Source of the DNA: Malachius bipustulatus
Taxonomy: Eukaryota; Arthropoda; Insecta; Coleoptera; Melyridae
Direction of reading: 5' to 3'
Assembly (NCBI GenBank): GCA_910589415.1
Contig: OU342638.1
Span: forward strand, 11,882,014 to 11,946,013
DNA: 64,000 bases
Below the pieces are notes generated by a model. The model was given only the letters and a program-made list of their open reading frames with translations. It made no database searches and was not told the DNA's origin. Each line of letters begins with the position of its first letter. The stretch's first letter is position 1. The position numbers were made by a program, and so were the translations under genes. Of the stretch, positions 44,301 through 54,313 are shown piece after piece.

Positions 44301-44388
44301 TCACAATTCGATGGCTGTATGGAAGGGAAGGTACGCTAGGAGAAGGTGAGGGTGGTTTGTAGGAGAGTTCTTGCTCCCGTCGCGTCAC
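41350..44388 (-). CDS. CR1-like LINE ORF2: endonuclease and reverse transcriptase, unbroken
   Basis: About 1,010 codons without a stop. The APE-type endonuclease begins near residue 55 (LHINIQSLNN), with CLNEHFL, GGSAIY, ISIYRSP, AADFNID and LSDHFG. The RT has SSGLDEIPSFVARYC, KPIFKKGD, YRPISLLSVFDKILE, SQHGFLKNRSTQTAL, LDLSKAFDSVCHE, SGVPQGSVLGPLLF and the catalytic VNYADDTTI (near residue 733), then NLDKTELIDF, FLGFHIDQNLNWSAH and FISHVNYGLAVWG. There is no RNase H. The frame overlaps the end of ORF1 (GTGA at 44388-44385, GTG of ORF2 frame and TGA of ORF1) and has no ATG before the endonuclease. Translation may therefore depend on re-initiation at the overlap. All core motifs are present, so this is probably a young copy. 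Confidence 0.85.
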   Translation of the reverse strand: MTRREQELSYKPPSPSPSVPSLPYSHRIVRSQNNSTSTSLTSTVLSPHHSRHDFRVLHINIQSLNNSVDGLGIMISDLGFPEFVCLNEHFLTSDNIQKIKIDHYNLSSSFCRQSDYGGSAIYGRSDIQCRVVHSLCSLSQPLVCEISATETKFRSQKALIISIYRSPACPVRDFIRHLDGLLDVAIRITNNVVLAADFNIDVLCENANTSSLTETLFSYGFRLCFRDPTRVTNTSSTCIDNVAISGIFQLLDSQILPTFLSDHFGLHVALGVSETACTRGLADKPLMTWKRDIKDPLLLAQLQSELRRLGWHKVLDAPDTNSKYSCFSDTLSFYFDKYFALRRCRVHGPRLSSPKWLTSEIRQLYDTINLLNPLINTSNQLFRTQLCSLKRRFGYLVRQETKRCNDVFISESENPIKAGWTLINNQCKSINTSHKILELEYRNKVTTDPEEMTEMLNSVFLSNDSPTYSHTHGSNMSTHASSSFVFFPTSPREIIEIVSRFKSKKSSGLDEIPSFVARYCIAELAQPLSEIYNSSFQTGVFPEDLKAALVKPIFKKGDVKNPENYRPISLLSVFDKILESLVSSRLIDFLDKTKILSRSQHGFLKNRSTQTALVELTDFISQGLEEGMRTVGWLLDLSKAFDSVCHECLLRKLENVGVRGLPLSWFTSYLQGRTQAVQITGSDGRPVRSPFAPVSSGVPQGSVLGPLLFLIFINDLGPKITSPNSLCVNYADDTTILIRIKPGDPPSLIDTIQLPLKRASLWLRANELKLNLDKTELIDFHSSRSHLPPLPSIPTDGALIEPKGVVKFLGFHIDQNLNWSAHTDHLCRRLASVCFLLRRLQHTVSPEVLLFAYYGHFISHVNYGLAVWGGSERSLRRVFLLQKRAIRILTGLSMQQSCRGHFRRLGLLTVPALYVFSLLKLIHKNQDRLLPYRFTHHYSTRFNLFKPPTHHLSSSERTFTYASIKYLNHFKIDPATVGFSAYSAYLRKHLTELEPYTTSDILSFHPPSLPAV

Positions 44389-44892
44389 TTCCTCTGAAAA
44401 GGAGAATTGTATGCTCTTGAGTTTTCCCTTGCTTTCACGAGGTAGTTCGTGTTTTCAGCCGCAAGGTGTGATCTAAGGGCCTTAAGATCATCCTCGGCGT
44501 CACTTCCGGTTAATCCATAGCTCTCGTAGAAACGTTTATAATACGCCATCAGGGCATTTCTCTCAGTAGGGAAACCCTCAGAAGCAAGTAGCAATCTGAC
44601 GCTGTTCTTCGTTTCACCATGAAGGCATGTTGACTCAGGTCTGTCATGAAGATAGGCTAAGTATAGCCTAATGTTACGGAGTAGCTCAGGTTGTCGCAAT
44701 CTTGAAAGCAGGTAAACTCCCTCAGTTTCAGCGGATGTTTTCGTTAGTCTGGCTTGAGGTGGCCAAAGTGCATTAAGCCATGGTGGAGGGTCAAGAGTGG
44801 TTTGTTGACCATGCTCGATGCAATTCTTCGATTTCCCAGGATTGTCAGGAGACTGTTCAGCTACGAAGTTTATATACGTAGAATATAATGCG
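44385..44892 (-). pseudogene. CR1-like LINE ORF1 remnant, 5'-truncated
   Basis: Open on the minus strand from about 44892 to TGA at 44387-44385. The C-terminal part is rich in arginine and leucine (LLRNIRLYLAYLHD, ALMAYYKRFYESYGL, DLKALRSHL). No zinc knuckle or esterase motif is visible in what remains. It shares the frame-overlap GTGA with ORF2. The first in-frame methionine is internal (ALMAYYK), so the start is lost. Confidence 0.65.
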
Positions 44893-44897
44893 AATTA

Positions 44898-45440
44898 TAT
44901 GCGAAGAGTGCTTCTCAAAAACTTGGAACACTCTTCCGCACGAAGAAATTTTATACACCACAACAGCTTCTCCTCTTATACAAGGCTCAAATCCTTGGAG
45001 TACTGCTCACATGTTTGGAGCTCAGCTCCCAAACATAGGCTGAGACTACTCGACTCTATTCAGAAAAGAGCCATCCGCTTGATTGGGGACCCAGATTTGA
45101 CAAAAAATTTAGAAACTCTCGAACATCGAAGAAGAGTAGCTGACCTGAGTCTGTTTTACAGATATTTTAATGGAAGGTGTTCAAAAGACGTGGCCCGCTT
45201 GATCCCACCAAGAACAAGACCGGGCAGGTTCAGCTCGTTACACCTCGTACCACCTTATTTCAGACTTCTTTTATGTACAGAACCGCATCACTTTGGAATA
45301 GCATTCCAAACGGCGTGTTTCCTGAAGTATACAACTTACAGAGATTCAAGGCCAACGTGAATCGATATCTCCGCTCATGCACCGCTCCCAGAGCGTCATA
45401 GGGATTTCCCTGCAGTGCATGTGCATTTTCAATAAAAAAA
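44898..45440 (+). pseudogene. LINE C-terminal fragment with 3' end
   Basis: Reading starts directly next to the 5' end of the CR1-like element (KLGTLFRTKKFYTPQQLLLLYKAQI). After a frameshift it continues with LEYCSHVWSSAPKHRLRLLDSIQKRAIRL, DLSLFYRYFNGRCSKDVARLIPP and, in another frame, FMYRTASLWNSIPNGVFPEVYNLQRFKANVNRYL. This is the conserved tail that follows RT in several insect LINE groups. AATAAA and an A-run occur at about 45430-45440. The RT itself is absent. Confidence 0.75.
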
Positions 45441-45834
45441 ACCTCTTCACTAATTATTATGGAAAGAAAATATTGGATAAGATTTTGTATGGTACTTTTT
45501 TGGTACATTTCTACGTATCTGTGATAATACTTAAAAGGTAAAAAATGGTGACAGAGATTTAAAAAAAAGTTCTGCAAATATCAAAAATCGCGCATCTATC
45601 GTTTACTAAACTAAATCAGTGGCGGCTTTTCAGATGTGAAAGAGTGAAGTGCCACGTATTTCTAAATAAAAATTGTTTATCTTAATTTCTTTTGCAAAGT
45701 CCTGTAAGGTCTAATGTTTTCAGAGTCAGTTTTTTCTCAGATCCGGTCATGAAAACCGATTTTCTTTGGCAAGGTCCTGTCAACTCAAATTTTGTTTTAA
45801 AGGCGCGATGTCAGCTCGAAGATTCAAATCAAAA
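45441..45834. other. AT-rich spacer before the satellite
   Basis: No gene is supported. The last 120 bp (gatccggtcatgaaaaccgatttt, ggcaaggtcctgtcaact) already contain words like the satellite monomers and may be degenerate units. Confidence 0.5.
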
Positions 45835-47120
45835 CAATCAAATTTTGAGCTAACCGAACTATGTAGAAAAAAAACGAGCTGACCGGATTTTGAAAAAAAT
45901 ATATTCAGAGCTGAGCGGAGTTTGCCAAAAAAAAAGAAACTGGCCGGATCTTCCAAAAATCACAATTTCAGCTTACGGCTTTGTGAAAAAAAAATTGAAC
46001 AAACCGGATTTTGCAAAGAAAAAATATTTAGAGCTGAGCGAAATTTGTCAAAAAAAAGAGTTGACCGGATTTTCCAACAATCAAATTTTGAGCTAACCGA
46101 ACTTTGTGAAAAAAAAGAGCTGAACGGATTTTGAAAAAAAAAATTAAGAGCTAAGCGGAGCTTGCCAAAAAAAGGAACTGACCGGATATTCCAAAAATCA
46201 CAATTTCAGCTTACGGCTTTGTGAAAAAAAATCGAACAAACCGGATTTTGCAAAGAAAAAATATTTAGAGCTGAGCGAATTTTGTTAAAAAAAAGAGTTG
46301 ACCGGATTTTCCAAAAAACAAATTTTGAGCTGACCGAACTTTGTAAAAAAAAAACGAGCTGACCGGATTTTGAAAAAAATATATTTAGAGCTGAGCTGAC
46401 TTTTTTTGGCAAAAAAAAAAAGAAACTGACCGGATTTTCCGAAAATCAATATTTGAGCTGATAGGGCTTTCTAAAAAAAATCGAACAAACCGGACTTAGC
46501 AAAAAAAAAACATTAGAGCTGAGCGAAGTTTACAAAAAAAAGGAATTTACCCGATTTTTCAAAAATAACATTTTGAGCTAACCGAACTTTGTAAAAAAAA
46601 CGAGCTGCCGGATTTTGAAAAAATATATTTTGAGCTGAGCGGAGTGTGCTACAAAAAAAAAGAAACTGACCGGATTTTCCAAAAATCAAAATCTGAGCTG
46701 CCCGGGCTTTGTAAAAAAAATCGAACATACTGGATTTTGCAAAAAAAAATTAGAGCTGAGCGAAGTTTTCCAAAAAAAAAAAAAAACAGTTGACCGGAAT
46801 TTCCAAAAATCAAATTTTGAGCTAACGGAACTTGTTAAAAAAAAGCAACTGACCGGATTTTCAAAAAAATAATATTTGAGCAGACCGGGCTTTGCAATAA
46901 AATCGAACAAACCGGATTTTCCAAACAAAACTAAAATTTTCCAATATTTAGAGGTGAGCGAAGTTTGCAAAAAAAAAAAAAAAAATAAAGAGTTGACCGG
47001 AATTCCCAAAAAAATCAAATTTTAAGCTCACCGAACATTTTTTTTAATCGAGCTAATCGGATTTTGCAAAAAAAAATATTTGAGCTGACCGGAATTTGCC
47101 AAAAAAAGCCGAGCTGACGG
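45835..47120. repeat. higher-order satellite: ~40-bp A-tract monomers in ~240-bp units
   Basis: Monomers of about 36-45 bp follow the pattern gagctgaccggattttnnaaaaaaa. Adjacent monomers differ, but the series gagctaaccgaactttgta / gagctgaccggattttga / gagctgagcggagtttgcc / aactgaccggattttcc / agct.acgggctttgt / aacaaaccggattttgc returns every ~240 bp (starts near 45848, 46090, 46327, 46575, 46818 and 47022). This makes about five higher-order units. Each monomer carries an 8-10 A run, which should make the DNA curved. Open stretches in either direction are translations of the repeat and are not genes. Confidence 0.9.
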
Positions 47121-48439
47121 ACATTGTCTCGTATAGAATTTACACTTCACTAAATTTACAATCCACGAGCCGCTGCCACTGACCTAAATACATAATAATG
47201 TAACAAATACTACCTAAACACATTAAAAAAAAAAGATTAATAAAAACTCACCTCTTCTGGTACTACACATTGTGCGATTATTGAAACAATAAATAAATAA
47301 TTTCGATTTTGACTTTTTGTAATGAAGTTAAACTTTATTGTTTGGTCTCGATATTAGCAGTTGGTACACGAAATGCTCACTCAATGAAAATGAGACAGAG
47401 GAAACTCCGAAGCTGAAAACTTTGAGAGCTGATTTAACAATATGGATGTCATTCACTCGGGCGAATCTCGAGAGATATAACGTTACATTGTCATATCGTC
47501 CCAGGATTAAACAGAATTAACTTACGCTGGTTCTGTGGATGGTAATGCTGCCAGTCCAGTAAATAAGTAATAATTTTGCGTTTTTACGCAAAATGCTATT
47601 TTAGCTAAATGAATATGAGACTATACTAATATAAGTATAATAATAGTCTATGATGGAATCAGGTTTACTTAAATTCAACAAACTTCAGAAGAAAATATAA
47701 CCAACTACAGGGTGAGACAATAAAAAGGCAAATTGGTGTAATCGTTAAAAATGTAGGGATCTCAGCTGACTGCTGAATCGCTAAGGACAACTCGAGTAGA
47801 ATTACCTCCTTATGAAGGAGCATGGGGAAACCCAAGTGTCTGCGTCCTGCGTATCAGTACAGTTTCCTGCTGCAGACTTCTTCACTATCACTCTACAGTC
47901 TTATTCAGTCCGGTCTATCTATAACTAAAAATATTCTAGATACTATAAGTACACATTGAGCTTCAAGTACCTAAGTGTAAATAAATAATTACATTAGTGA
48001 TTAGTGTGTTTTGTGTAATATGATTTTAATTGCTTTAATAAATAATTAATCGAGTCTGAATTTATTTTATAGACGATAACGGCAAATCCGTTTCGTTATG
48101 ATTGATATATAAAATGAACTTAGAAAAAAATGTTGCGTACTTAAATGATCTCAATAACAATAAATAACCCTCTAAAGGGTCATTTAGGGGTGTGGACTGA
48201 GAAGAATTTACATAGACCAGTGCCTATGTTCAAAAATTCACAACTAAAACATTTTTATTTTTCTTTTTCTAATCACATTGGGGCAATTCTGATTTATAAT
48301 TTTTTTTATATTAAAAAAAATTTGCAATATGGTCGATGTTATAAAAAAAAAACAAATCATAGAAAATTTACAGAATTTATTATTATAAAAATATTCATTT
48401 TAATGACAATAATAAAAATTGACTTTTAGGCCCTTATTA
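47121..48439. other. AT-rich intergenic DNA
   Basis: No supported gene. A more complex segment at 47700-47960 (catggggaaacccaagtgtctgcgtc, cagtttcctgctgcagacttc) is not AT-biased like its surroundings and might be a solo fragment of a mobile element or an exon, but no frame or duplicate was recognised. Confidence 0.4.
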
Positions 48440-50982
48440 TTACTCGTACAATGGAATATTAAATAATGTCTCTTCATCAGAAGGTAATGTCACTACTGTC
48501 GAAGCGTTAAGGTATCCTTCCATATTTTCTTCGTCCCAAAAATACGCCTTGCCCATTCCTACATGTACCTCATAGTCCATTTCTTGTATAAACTGGGCGG
48601 AAACCATATCGATTTCAATTTCTACTTCGGTGCCGTTCCAGGTCCGTGTAGAATTTTTAATATTCCAGAATTCGGTTTTGAGTTTCGGCGTCCATCTTTG
48701 TATTCTCTTCAATAGATCGTTTGTGTTACGCATAGCTGAATGAGGGACACGAACACAAAAGATACGCCATTGCCAATCTGGAACAGCTTCTTCTTCAACA
48801 ACAAGAAGATGCACCTCTTTAAAAGGGGACAACGCCCTCACTGCATCAATTAACCATCGCGAAGAATACTGATTGGCGCAGGTGACACGGATATAGTTCT
48901 TCTTTTTGGGGAGCAAGAATCCATCGAAGACTGGAATCGCTTCATCTTCGAGTTCATCGATTTCATCGATTAGAGCTTCTTGTAGCTCACCAACAAATTT
49001 ATCTGAAAATTTATAGCGAGCATTGCTACAGATAATTGCCATCTCGAAAGATTCCCGACTTTCATTCATAACTCCAGTTCCAACGTTTTCACCCTAAAAA
49101 AAAAAAATAATGAGAAACTGGATTAACTTTCACTTGCTAATGTCAAAAAAATCAACTCGGTGGGACCGGTATTACCGATTTCCTTCGGGGAAGATGCCCA
49201 TTGACATGACGATCTACATGTGTGAAAATGAAAGCGACGAAGCGACGTGTCGTCATTTTGAGAAAAAAATTAAAAATCTTAAAAAAGTAGTTTCTGCGTG
49301 AACGGTGCAAGGGGTAAAAATCGATTTTCGATTTCTTAATTGAACACGGTCTTTAAAACGACACATCAAATTGCGAAAACCAGCCCCTATCAACGCCTGG
49401 ATTGTCAAAAAACAATAGAAACTTAAGAAAAGTCGATTTTTTTTTCACAAAAGATGATAAAAAAATCAACTGGTGGGATCGGTTTTACCGATTTCCCTCA
49501 TTTTTTCAGAGAAGATGCGCATTAACATGACGATCGACGTGTATGAAAATTAAAGCGAAATGACGTCATTATTTTGAGAAAAAAAAAATTAAAAATCTCA
49601 AGTAAGTAGTTTTCTTGCGAGAACTGTGCAGGGGGTGAAATTATTCTTATGGGAGAGGGTCCTTAAAACGATACGGAAAACCCGGTCGCTAACATCGCCT
49701 ATATTTTCGAAAAAGAAAATAGAAACTTGAAAAAAAATCGATGATCAAAAATGGGTACGGTAATACAGATTTCCTTCATTTTTTTCCGGGAAGATGCCCA
49801 TTGGTATGACGCTCTACATGTGTGAAAATAAAAGTGACACGATGTCATAATTTTGAGAAAAAGGAAAAAATACCAAAAAAGTGTTTTCTGCTTGAACGGT
49901 GCAAGGGGGAAAATAATCGATGTTCAATTTTTTTATGAAAGTCGGTCCTTAAAACGATACAAATTACGAAAACCCCGTTCTCTTACAACTCCTGTGTTTT
50001 AGGGAAAAAAATAGAAACTTCAAAAAGTCGCATTTTTTCACAAAAAAATTACCAAAAAAATCAACCCAGTGTTATCGACCGGTATCACCGATTTCCTTCA
50101 TTTTTTCAGGGAAGATACCCATTGACATGGCGATGTACCTACATGTGTGAAATTGAAAGCGGCATAACGTCATCATTTTGAGTAAAAAATTAAAACTCGG
50201 AAAAATGTTTTTTTTCGTGAACGGTGCTAGAATAAGGAAGAACAAATTTTATGAGAGACGGTCTTTGAAACGATATGATACATATCATACTTCTGAACAA
50301 CCGGCCTCTAACAACGTCTGTATTTTCGAACAAAAAAAAAAGAAAAAAATCGCATTTTTTCACAAAAAAATTATGTCATTGCACATCTTCCCTGAGAAAT
50401 GAATGAAATCGGGAAAACCGCTCCCACCAATGCGATTTTTTGGATTTTTTTTTTAATACAGATGTTGTTAGGGGCGAGTTTGTCGGGAATATGATGCATC
50501 GCTTCAAGGACCGTCTCCTATAAAAATATCGAAAATCGCTTTTCACCCCTTTGACCGTTCGCGCAAAAATCTTCAATTTTTGAGATTTTATTTCAAAATG
50601 ATGACATACTGTCACTTTCATTTTCACACAATACATGTCGATTGGCATGTTAAGGCGCATGTTCCCTGAAAAAATAAAAGTAATCGAGATAGCCGCCGGT
50701 CTTACCAGTAACGCTTTTTTGACATTTATGACACATTAATAGTCATTACTAAATTACCATAAGTAGTAAATATTTCTACTACTTATTTTTACTAATTAAT
50801 TAATTAATTAATTAATTAATTTCCGTATTATATAGCGAAAAGCCAGAAATAAGTATATGAAATATGAAGAGAGGTAAGCCCGAACGAATGCTTACTATAA
50901 ATTACACTTAATAATTAATTGAGGAAAATTATGTTTACCATTTCGCAGCTGGATAGAACTCTGGTGGCCATTCTGGAGTCGT
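48440..50982 (-). CDS. DUF4780-like gene 2, two 3' exons
   Basis: The terminal exon is 49093-48440 (acceptor TTTTTTTTTTAG|GGTGAAAACG). The preceding exon is 50982-50939 (acceptor ATTTTCCAG, donor ATG|GTAAAC). Joined at phase 0 they read ..LSSCEM|GENVGTG, directly comparable to PSCEI|GENVGDE of gene 1. The domain has MAIICSN, ELQEALIDEI, KKNYIRVTCANQYSSRWLID, LSPFKE, LKTEFWNIK and VHVGMGKAYFW, and ends ..LPSDEETLFNIPLYE. By eye it is a clear paralogue of 26930-28395 at moderate identity, same strand, about 20 kb upstream in the gene's own direction. The shared intron is expanded to 1.85 kb by a tandem satellite. Upstream exons were not identified. The pair may be separate genes or alternative 3' ends of one long gene. 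Confidence 0.7.
49125..50720. repeat. intronic satellite: four direct ~305-bp units plus one inverted unit
   Basis: Direct units begin near 49145, 49452, 49745 and 50053. Each contains aaaatcaac..gtggga.cggt.ttaccgatttcc, gggaagatgcccattgacatgacgat.tacatgtgtgaaaat and cgtcattttgagaaaaaaatta, and later c.tgaacggtgcaaggggt and ccttaaaacgata. A fifth unit at about 50360-50720 lies in inverse orientation. All five sit inside the intron of DUF4780-like gene 2, so the last direct and inverted units can pair in its pre-mRNA. Confidence 0.85.
50786..50820. repeat. (TTAA)n microsatellite
   Basis: Seven or more units of TTAA in a row within the intron of DUF4780-like gene 2, 120 bp from the splice donor. 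Confidence 0.9.
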
Positions 50983-52424
50983 CTGGAAAATAAAAGAAAA
51001 TTCCGGTAAATATAAAAATATTTAATTATTTATAATCCGAGAACTCAATATAGGGGAGCATTAAATTTTTAACCCATCACTAGTTCCGCGCATAACAGTA
51101 GACGAGTTTGAAATGCTATCAGAAATAAGCTAGTAAGTGAAGTGGCCAGGCTAAGAGAGCATGTGATACAATAATTGAGCGAGTATAAGAGAGCAGCTTT
51201 ATTTTTAGTGCTGTAAACTTAAGTAAGCTTAAAAAGAAGAAGTAATAAGTACCTAAATTTGGTGATTAATGTAATATAAATTGTTATAACCTATTATAAG
51301 ATTATTAAGAGTAAGTAATAGAATATTCGAATCGTTCAAGTGAATAATAGCCCTTCTCCGCGAGCAGAAGACGCTACTTTCTCTACGACTTTATGAGAAA
51401 AATCATCATCACAGCTTTAAAAATATTATATTATTTTAGAATACATAGACTATAGTTTCATCTAAATATTTTTATTACAAGACGTCATTATTAAAATCAG
51501 CAGGATAGAGCGTTTTATTCAATAGTCGTAGAGAAAGTGAATTATGCTACAATATGTATATTAAATAACTTCTACGTTAATTATTAATCTCATTAAAATA
51601 CAAACATTCATCGAGACACTAGAAAAAATGGCCGTATATACTTAATAGAAATGACAAGAATGACGTTAATAAATATCGTGAAAGTTTGGGTGCGTTCAGA
51701 ATGCAGATTAGCAGATAATAGAATAGCTTTTTTTGCTAGATTCCGCCGTGTGGTGTGAAAAATTTATTTTTTGTAAATCGTGACTAAATGAAAAATAAAG
51801 TCGATATTATTATTAATTTTATTATTATTATGTACATTCAGCAACCAACAATACGTATAAAGTATTTTTAATTAAAATTTTATGTTGAAAATTACATACT
51901 TCCAATTTAAACAACAGTAGCTGAAGACTGATGAAGGTAACTGATTCAGTTGATGCCAAGTCGTTCATTTTGGTGAAGAAATTTTCCCGGTTACTTCCAG
52001 ATTAAAAAACAGAACCTCCGTCATCAATGAAGATTTTGTGAATATGCAGAGACAGTGGGTAGCAATAAATATGAATTAAAAAAAAGAGATGGCTTGAGTG
52101 ATATAATAATTAATAATTATTGTTCTAATTTCGCATAAAATGTCGGTTATTTTAATTTGATTCGTGTCAGCAAAGCATTATGACGTCTAAGCTAATCAAC
52201 CATGACGTCATCATTATACAAACTTTATTTACACAAAGTAGCTATAGGCGTGTGATGATACGATTTGAGGTGGTAAGCCCGAGCGATGTAGTCGGATCAA
52301 TTTGAATGAACTGTCAACTTATCACTTTCAAATAATTCATTAATGTCATTCACACGTCTTATTCCAATCAATTTCCATGTGAGTTGGGTAGGTATAGTAA
52401 GTTCAGCCGGTAAAGCAAAAAATG
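50983..52424. other. AT-rich DNA upstream of DUF4780-like gene 2
   Basis: Earlier exons of the gene could lie here, but none was recognised. A short inverted repeat (actttctctacgact against agtcgtagagaaagt) has arms at about 51390 and 51527. No other structure is clear. Confidence 0.45.
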
Positions 52425-52426
52425 TA

Positions 52427-53229
52427 CAGGGTGATTCTTTATAATGTCGCCCCCCTTTAACTTTGTTACTTCATGTGCCCCAAAAAAATTAAAAGTAGGG
52501 TTATGTAAGGTGCTAAAAAAGACTCTTTTATACGTGTAACAAAAATTTGAAAATAGATCAGTATACAGGGAAAACCGAAAATTTAATTTTTTTTTCAATG
52601 GAACACCCTATATATGAATTTATTTTTCGATTCCTCGTGAAATTCTAAGCATAACTCATATAACATATCGTATACCTAAATTCAATGACTTCTGAAATAT
52701 TCGCATTTGAAACATCATCAAATATTTGTTCAAGCAACTGTTGCAAATCAAGAAATCTAACAATAAATGCTCTAGTAGGCCTCCATTTTTTTCAACACAT
52801 TTTATAAGGGTTGTTCGCATTTTCTCCAATGAATCTGTTATGAATTCTGGGTTCTTTTAATTTAAATTATTAACTTTAATCCGTATCAAATCTTTTAGAT
52901 GATCGAGGTTTTCAATTTGGTAGTTATACACACGGATTTTTAAATAGTTTCAAATGCGAATATTTCAGAAACTATTGAATTTAGGTATACGGTATGTTAT
53001 ATAAATTATGCTTAGAATTTTACGAGGAATCGAAAAATAAATTCATATATAGGGGGATCCATTGAAAAAAAAAATCGGTTTTCCCTGTATAGGTACTGAT
53101 CTATTTTCAAATTTTTGTTATACGTATAAAAAAGTCTTTTTTAGCACCGACATAACTTTATTTTTGATTTTTTTGGGGCACATGAAGTAACAAAGTTAAA
53201 GGGGGGCGACATTATAAAGAATCATCCTG
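52427..53229. mobile_element. 803-bp palindromic MITE, TA duplication
   Basis: Left end CAGGGTGATTCTTTATAATG pairs with the right end ..CATTATAAAGAATCATCCTG. Arms match through gtcgcccccctttaactttgttacttcatgtgcccc, cgattcctcgt.aaattctaagcat and gaatatttc. TA lies at 52425-52426 and 53230-53231. No coding content. Confidence 0.88.
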
Positions 53230-53231
53230 TA

Positions 53232-54084
53232 CCAAAAGTTAATAAAAAAAAAACTTAACCAAGATTTTCCTTCAATAATTGTTACTGAAGAGGTTATAGA
53301 ACATAAATCGACAAAAATCAGTTCTGGGGGTGAAGCGCGCCCCCCCCCCCCCCTAACAAAAATCTTGTAATTTTTTTTGTAAAATGTAAATGTATTCGAG
53401 TTATTCAATATTTATTGAAAAATTGGAAATTTTATTTAAAATTTTGGCGCGCAGGATGTAGAAAAAAATTACTAATTACTCGAAAATCAAACAACAACTA
53501 TTGAGAAAAATCAAAATGGGTTTTAAAGGGGACATAAAATTCAACAATTATTATTGTTTGTCAAAAAAATGGCTTACTAAAGATTATTTAACTTTAAATT
53601 CAAAATCAATGAGAATGACAAAAAAGTGGTGTATTTTATGTCCCCTTCAAAACCCATTTTGATTTTTCTTATAATGTTTGGTTTTCGAGTTATTCAATTT
53701 TTTATAGACGTTCCGCGCCAAAAAATTACAATAAACCCAAATTCTCGCGCAATAAAAATAAAAAATCTGAAATTTCTTAAATATTGAATAACTCAAAAAC
53801 TATGACATATTATGCGAAAAAGTTACAACATAACTTTTTGTTAAGAAACCACTCAAGCTTTCCTTTTCATAATGATAAATTTTTTGGATCTATCCAACGG
53901 TTTGCGAGTTATTAGAAAAAAAACTTTTTTCGCCGATCGGGTGTTTTTTTTTTTTGTTCGGAGGGGAGGGGGATGGGCGCTGCACATCCAGAACTGATTT
54001 TTGTGGACTTATTTTCTATAAACTACCAATTATTTGAATTAATATTGAAGAAAAAACTTAGATAAGATTTTTCATGAACTTTGG
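53232..54084. mobile_element. 853-bp foldback element sharing its TA with the previous MITE
   Basis: Ends CCAAAAGTTAATAAA and the complement of CCAAAGTTCATGAAA lie between TA at 53230-53231 and 54085-54086. Arms match at aaaaatcagttctgg, the C-run (14) against a G-rich block, and aaatcaaaatgggtttt.aaggggacataaaat around the centre near 53590. The left TA is the right duplication of the MITE at 52427, so one was inserted at the border of the other. A half copy is at 40738-41075. Confidence 0.75.
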
Positions 54085-54313
54085 TACATTTTTTACTTTA
54101 CCGACTGGACTTTTAGCGATATTAGGCTGTTTTTGTAATATGATTTCTTTCACTCGTTGAAGATTAATAATCATTATCGGTTTGAGGCTGGCTGCATGAA
54201 TCTATGGGTTGAAGCCCAAAAAGGAAAGAAGAAGAAGAGAATAATTATCAGTTTTAAACTATTTTGATTAATTTACTACCTGACCGAAACTGATTTAAAA
54301 ACTACTCTCTGTA

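Larger units (their letters stand above)
41072..44897 (-). mobile_element. CR1-like LINE with (TTGTAA)n tail, nearly intact ORF2
   Basis: Minus-strand element. The 3' end is the short tandem tail at 41072-41103 (five units of attaca on the plus strand), preceded by a 3' UTR from 41104 to 41349 with AATAAA-like sequence near the tail. ORF2 is 44388-41350. ORF1 remains only from about 44892 downwards and has no upstream ATG, so the copy is 5'-truncated near 44897. A tail of short tandem repeats instead of poly(A) is usual for CR1-related and I-related LINEs. Confidence 0.8.

Noticed and set aside
45890..47018. Several open frames of 60-110 codons on both strands across the satellite
   Set aside because: They are translations of the ~40-bp A-rich monomers, change with every indel in the A-runs, and show only repeat-derived F/K/N/S composition.
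47700..47960. A possible LTR or exon in a segment of normal composition
   Set aside because: No TG..CA ends with a matching second copy, no primer-binding site and no open frame were found.
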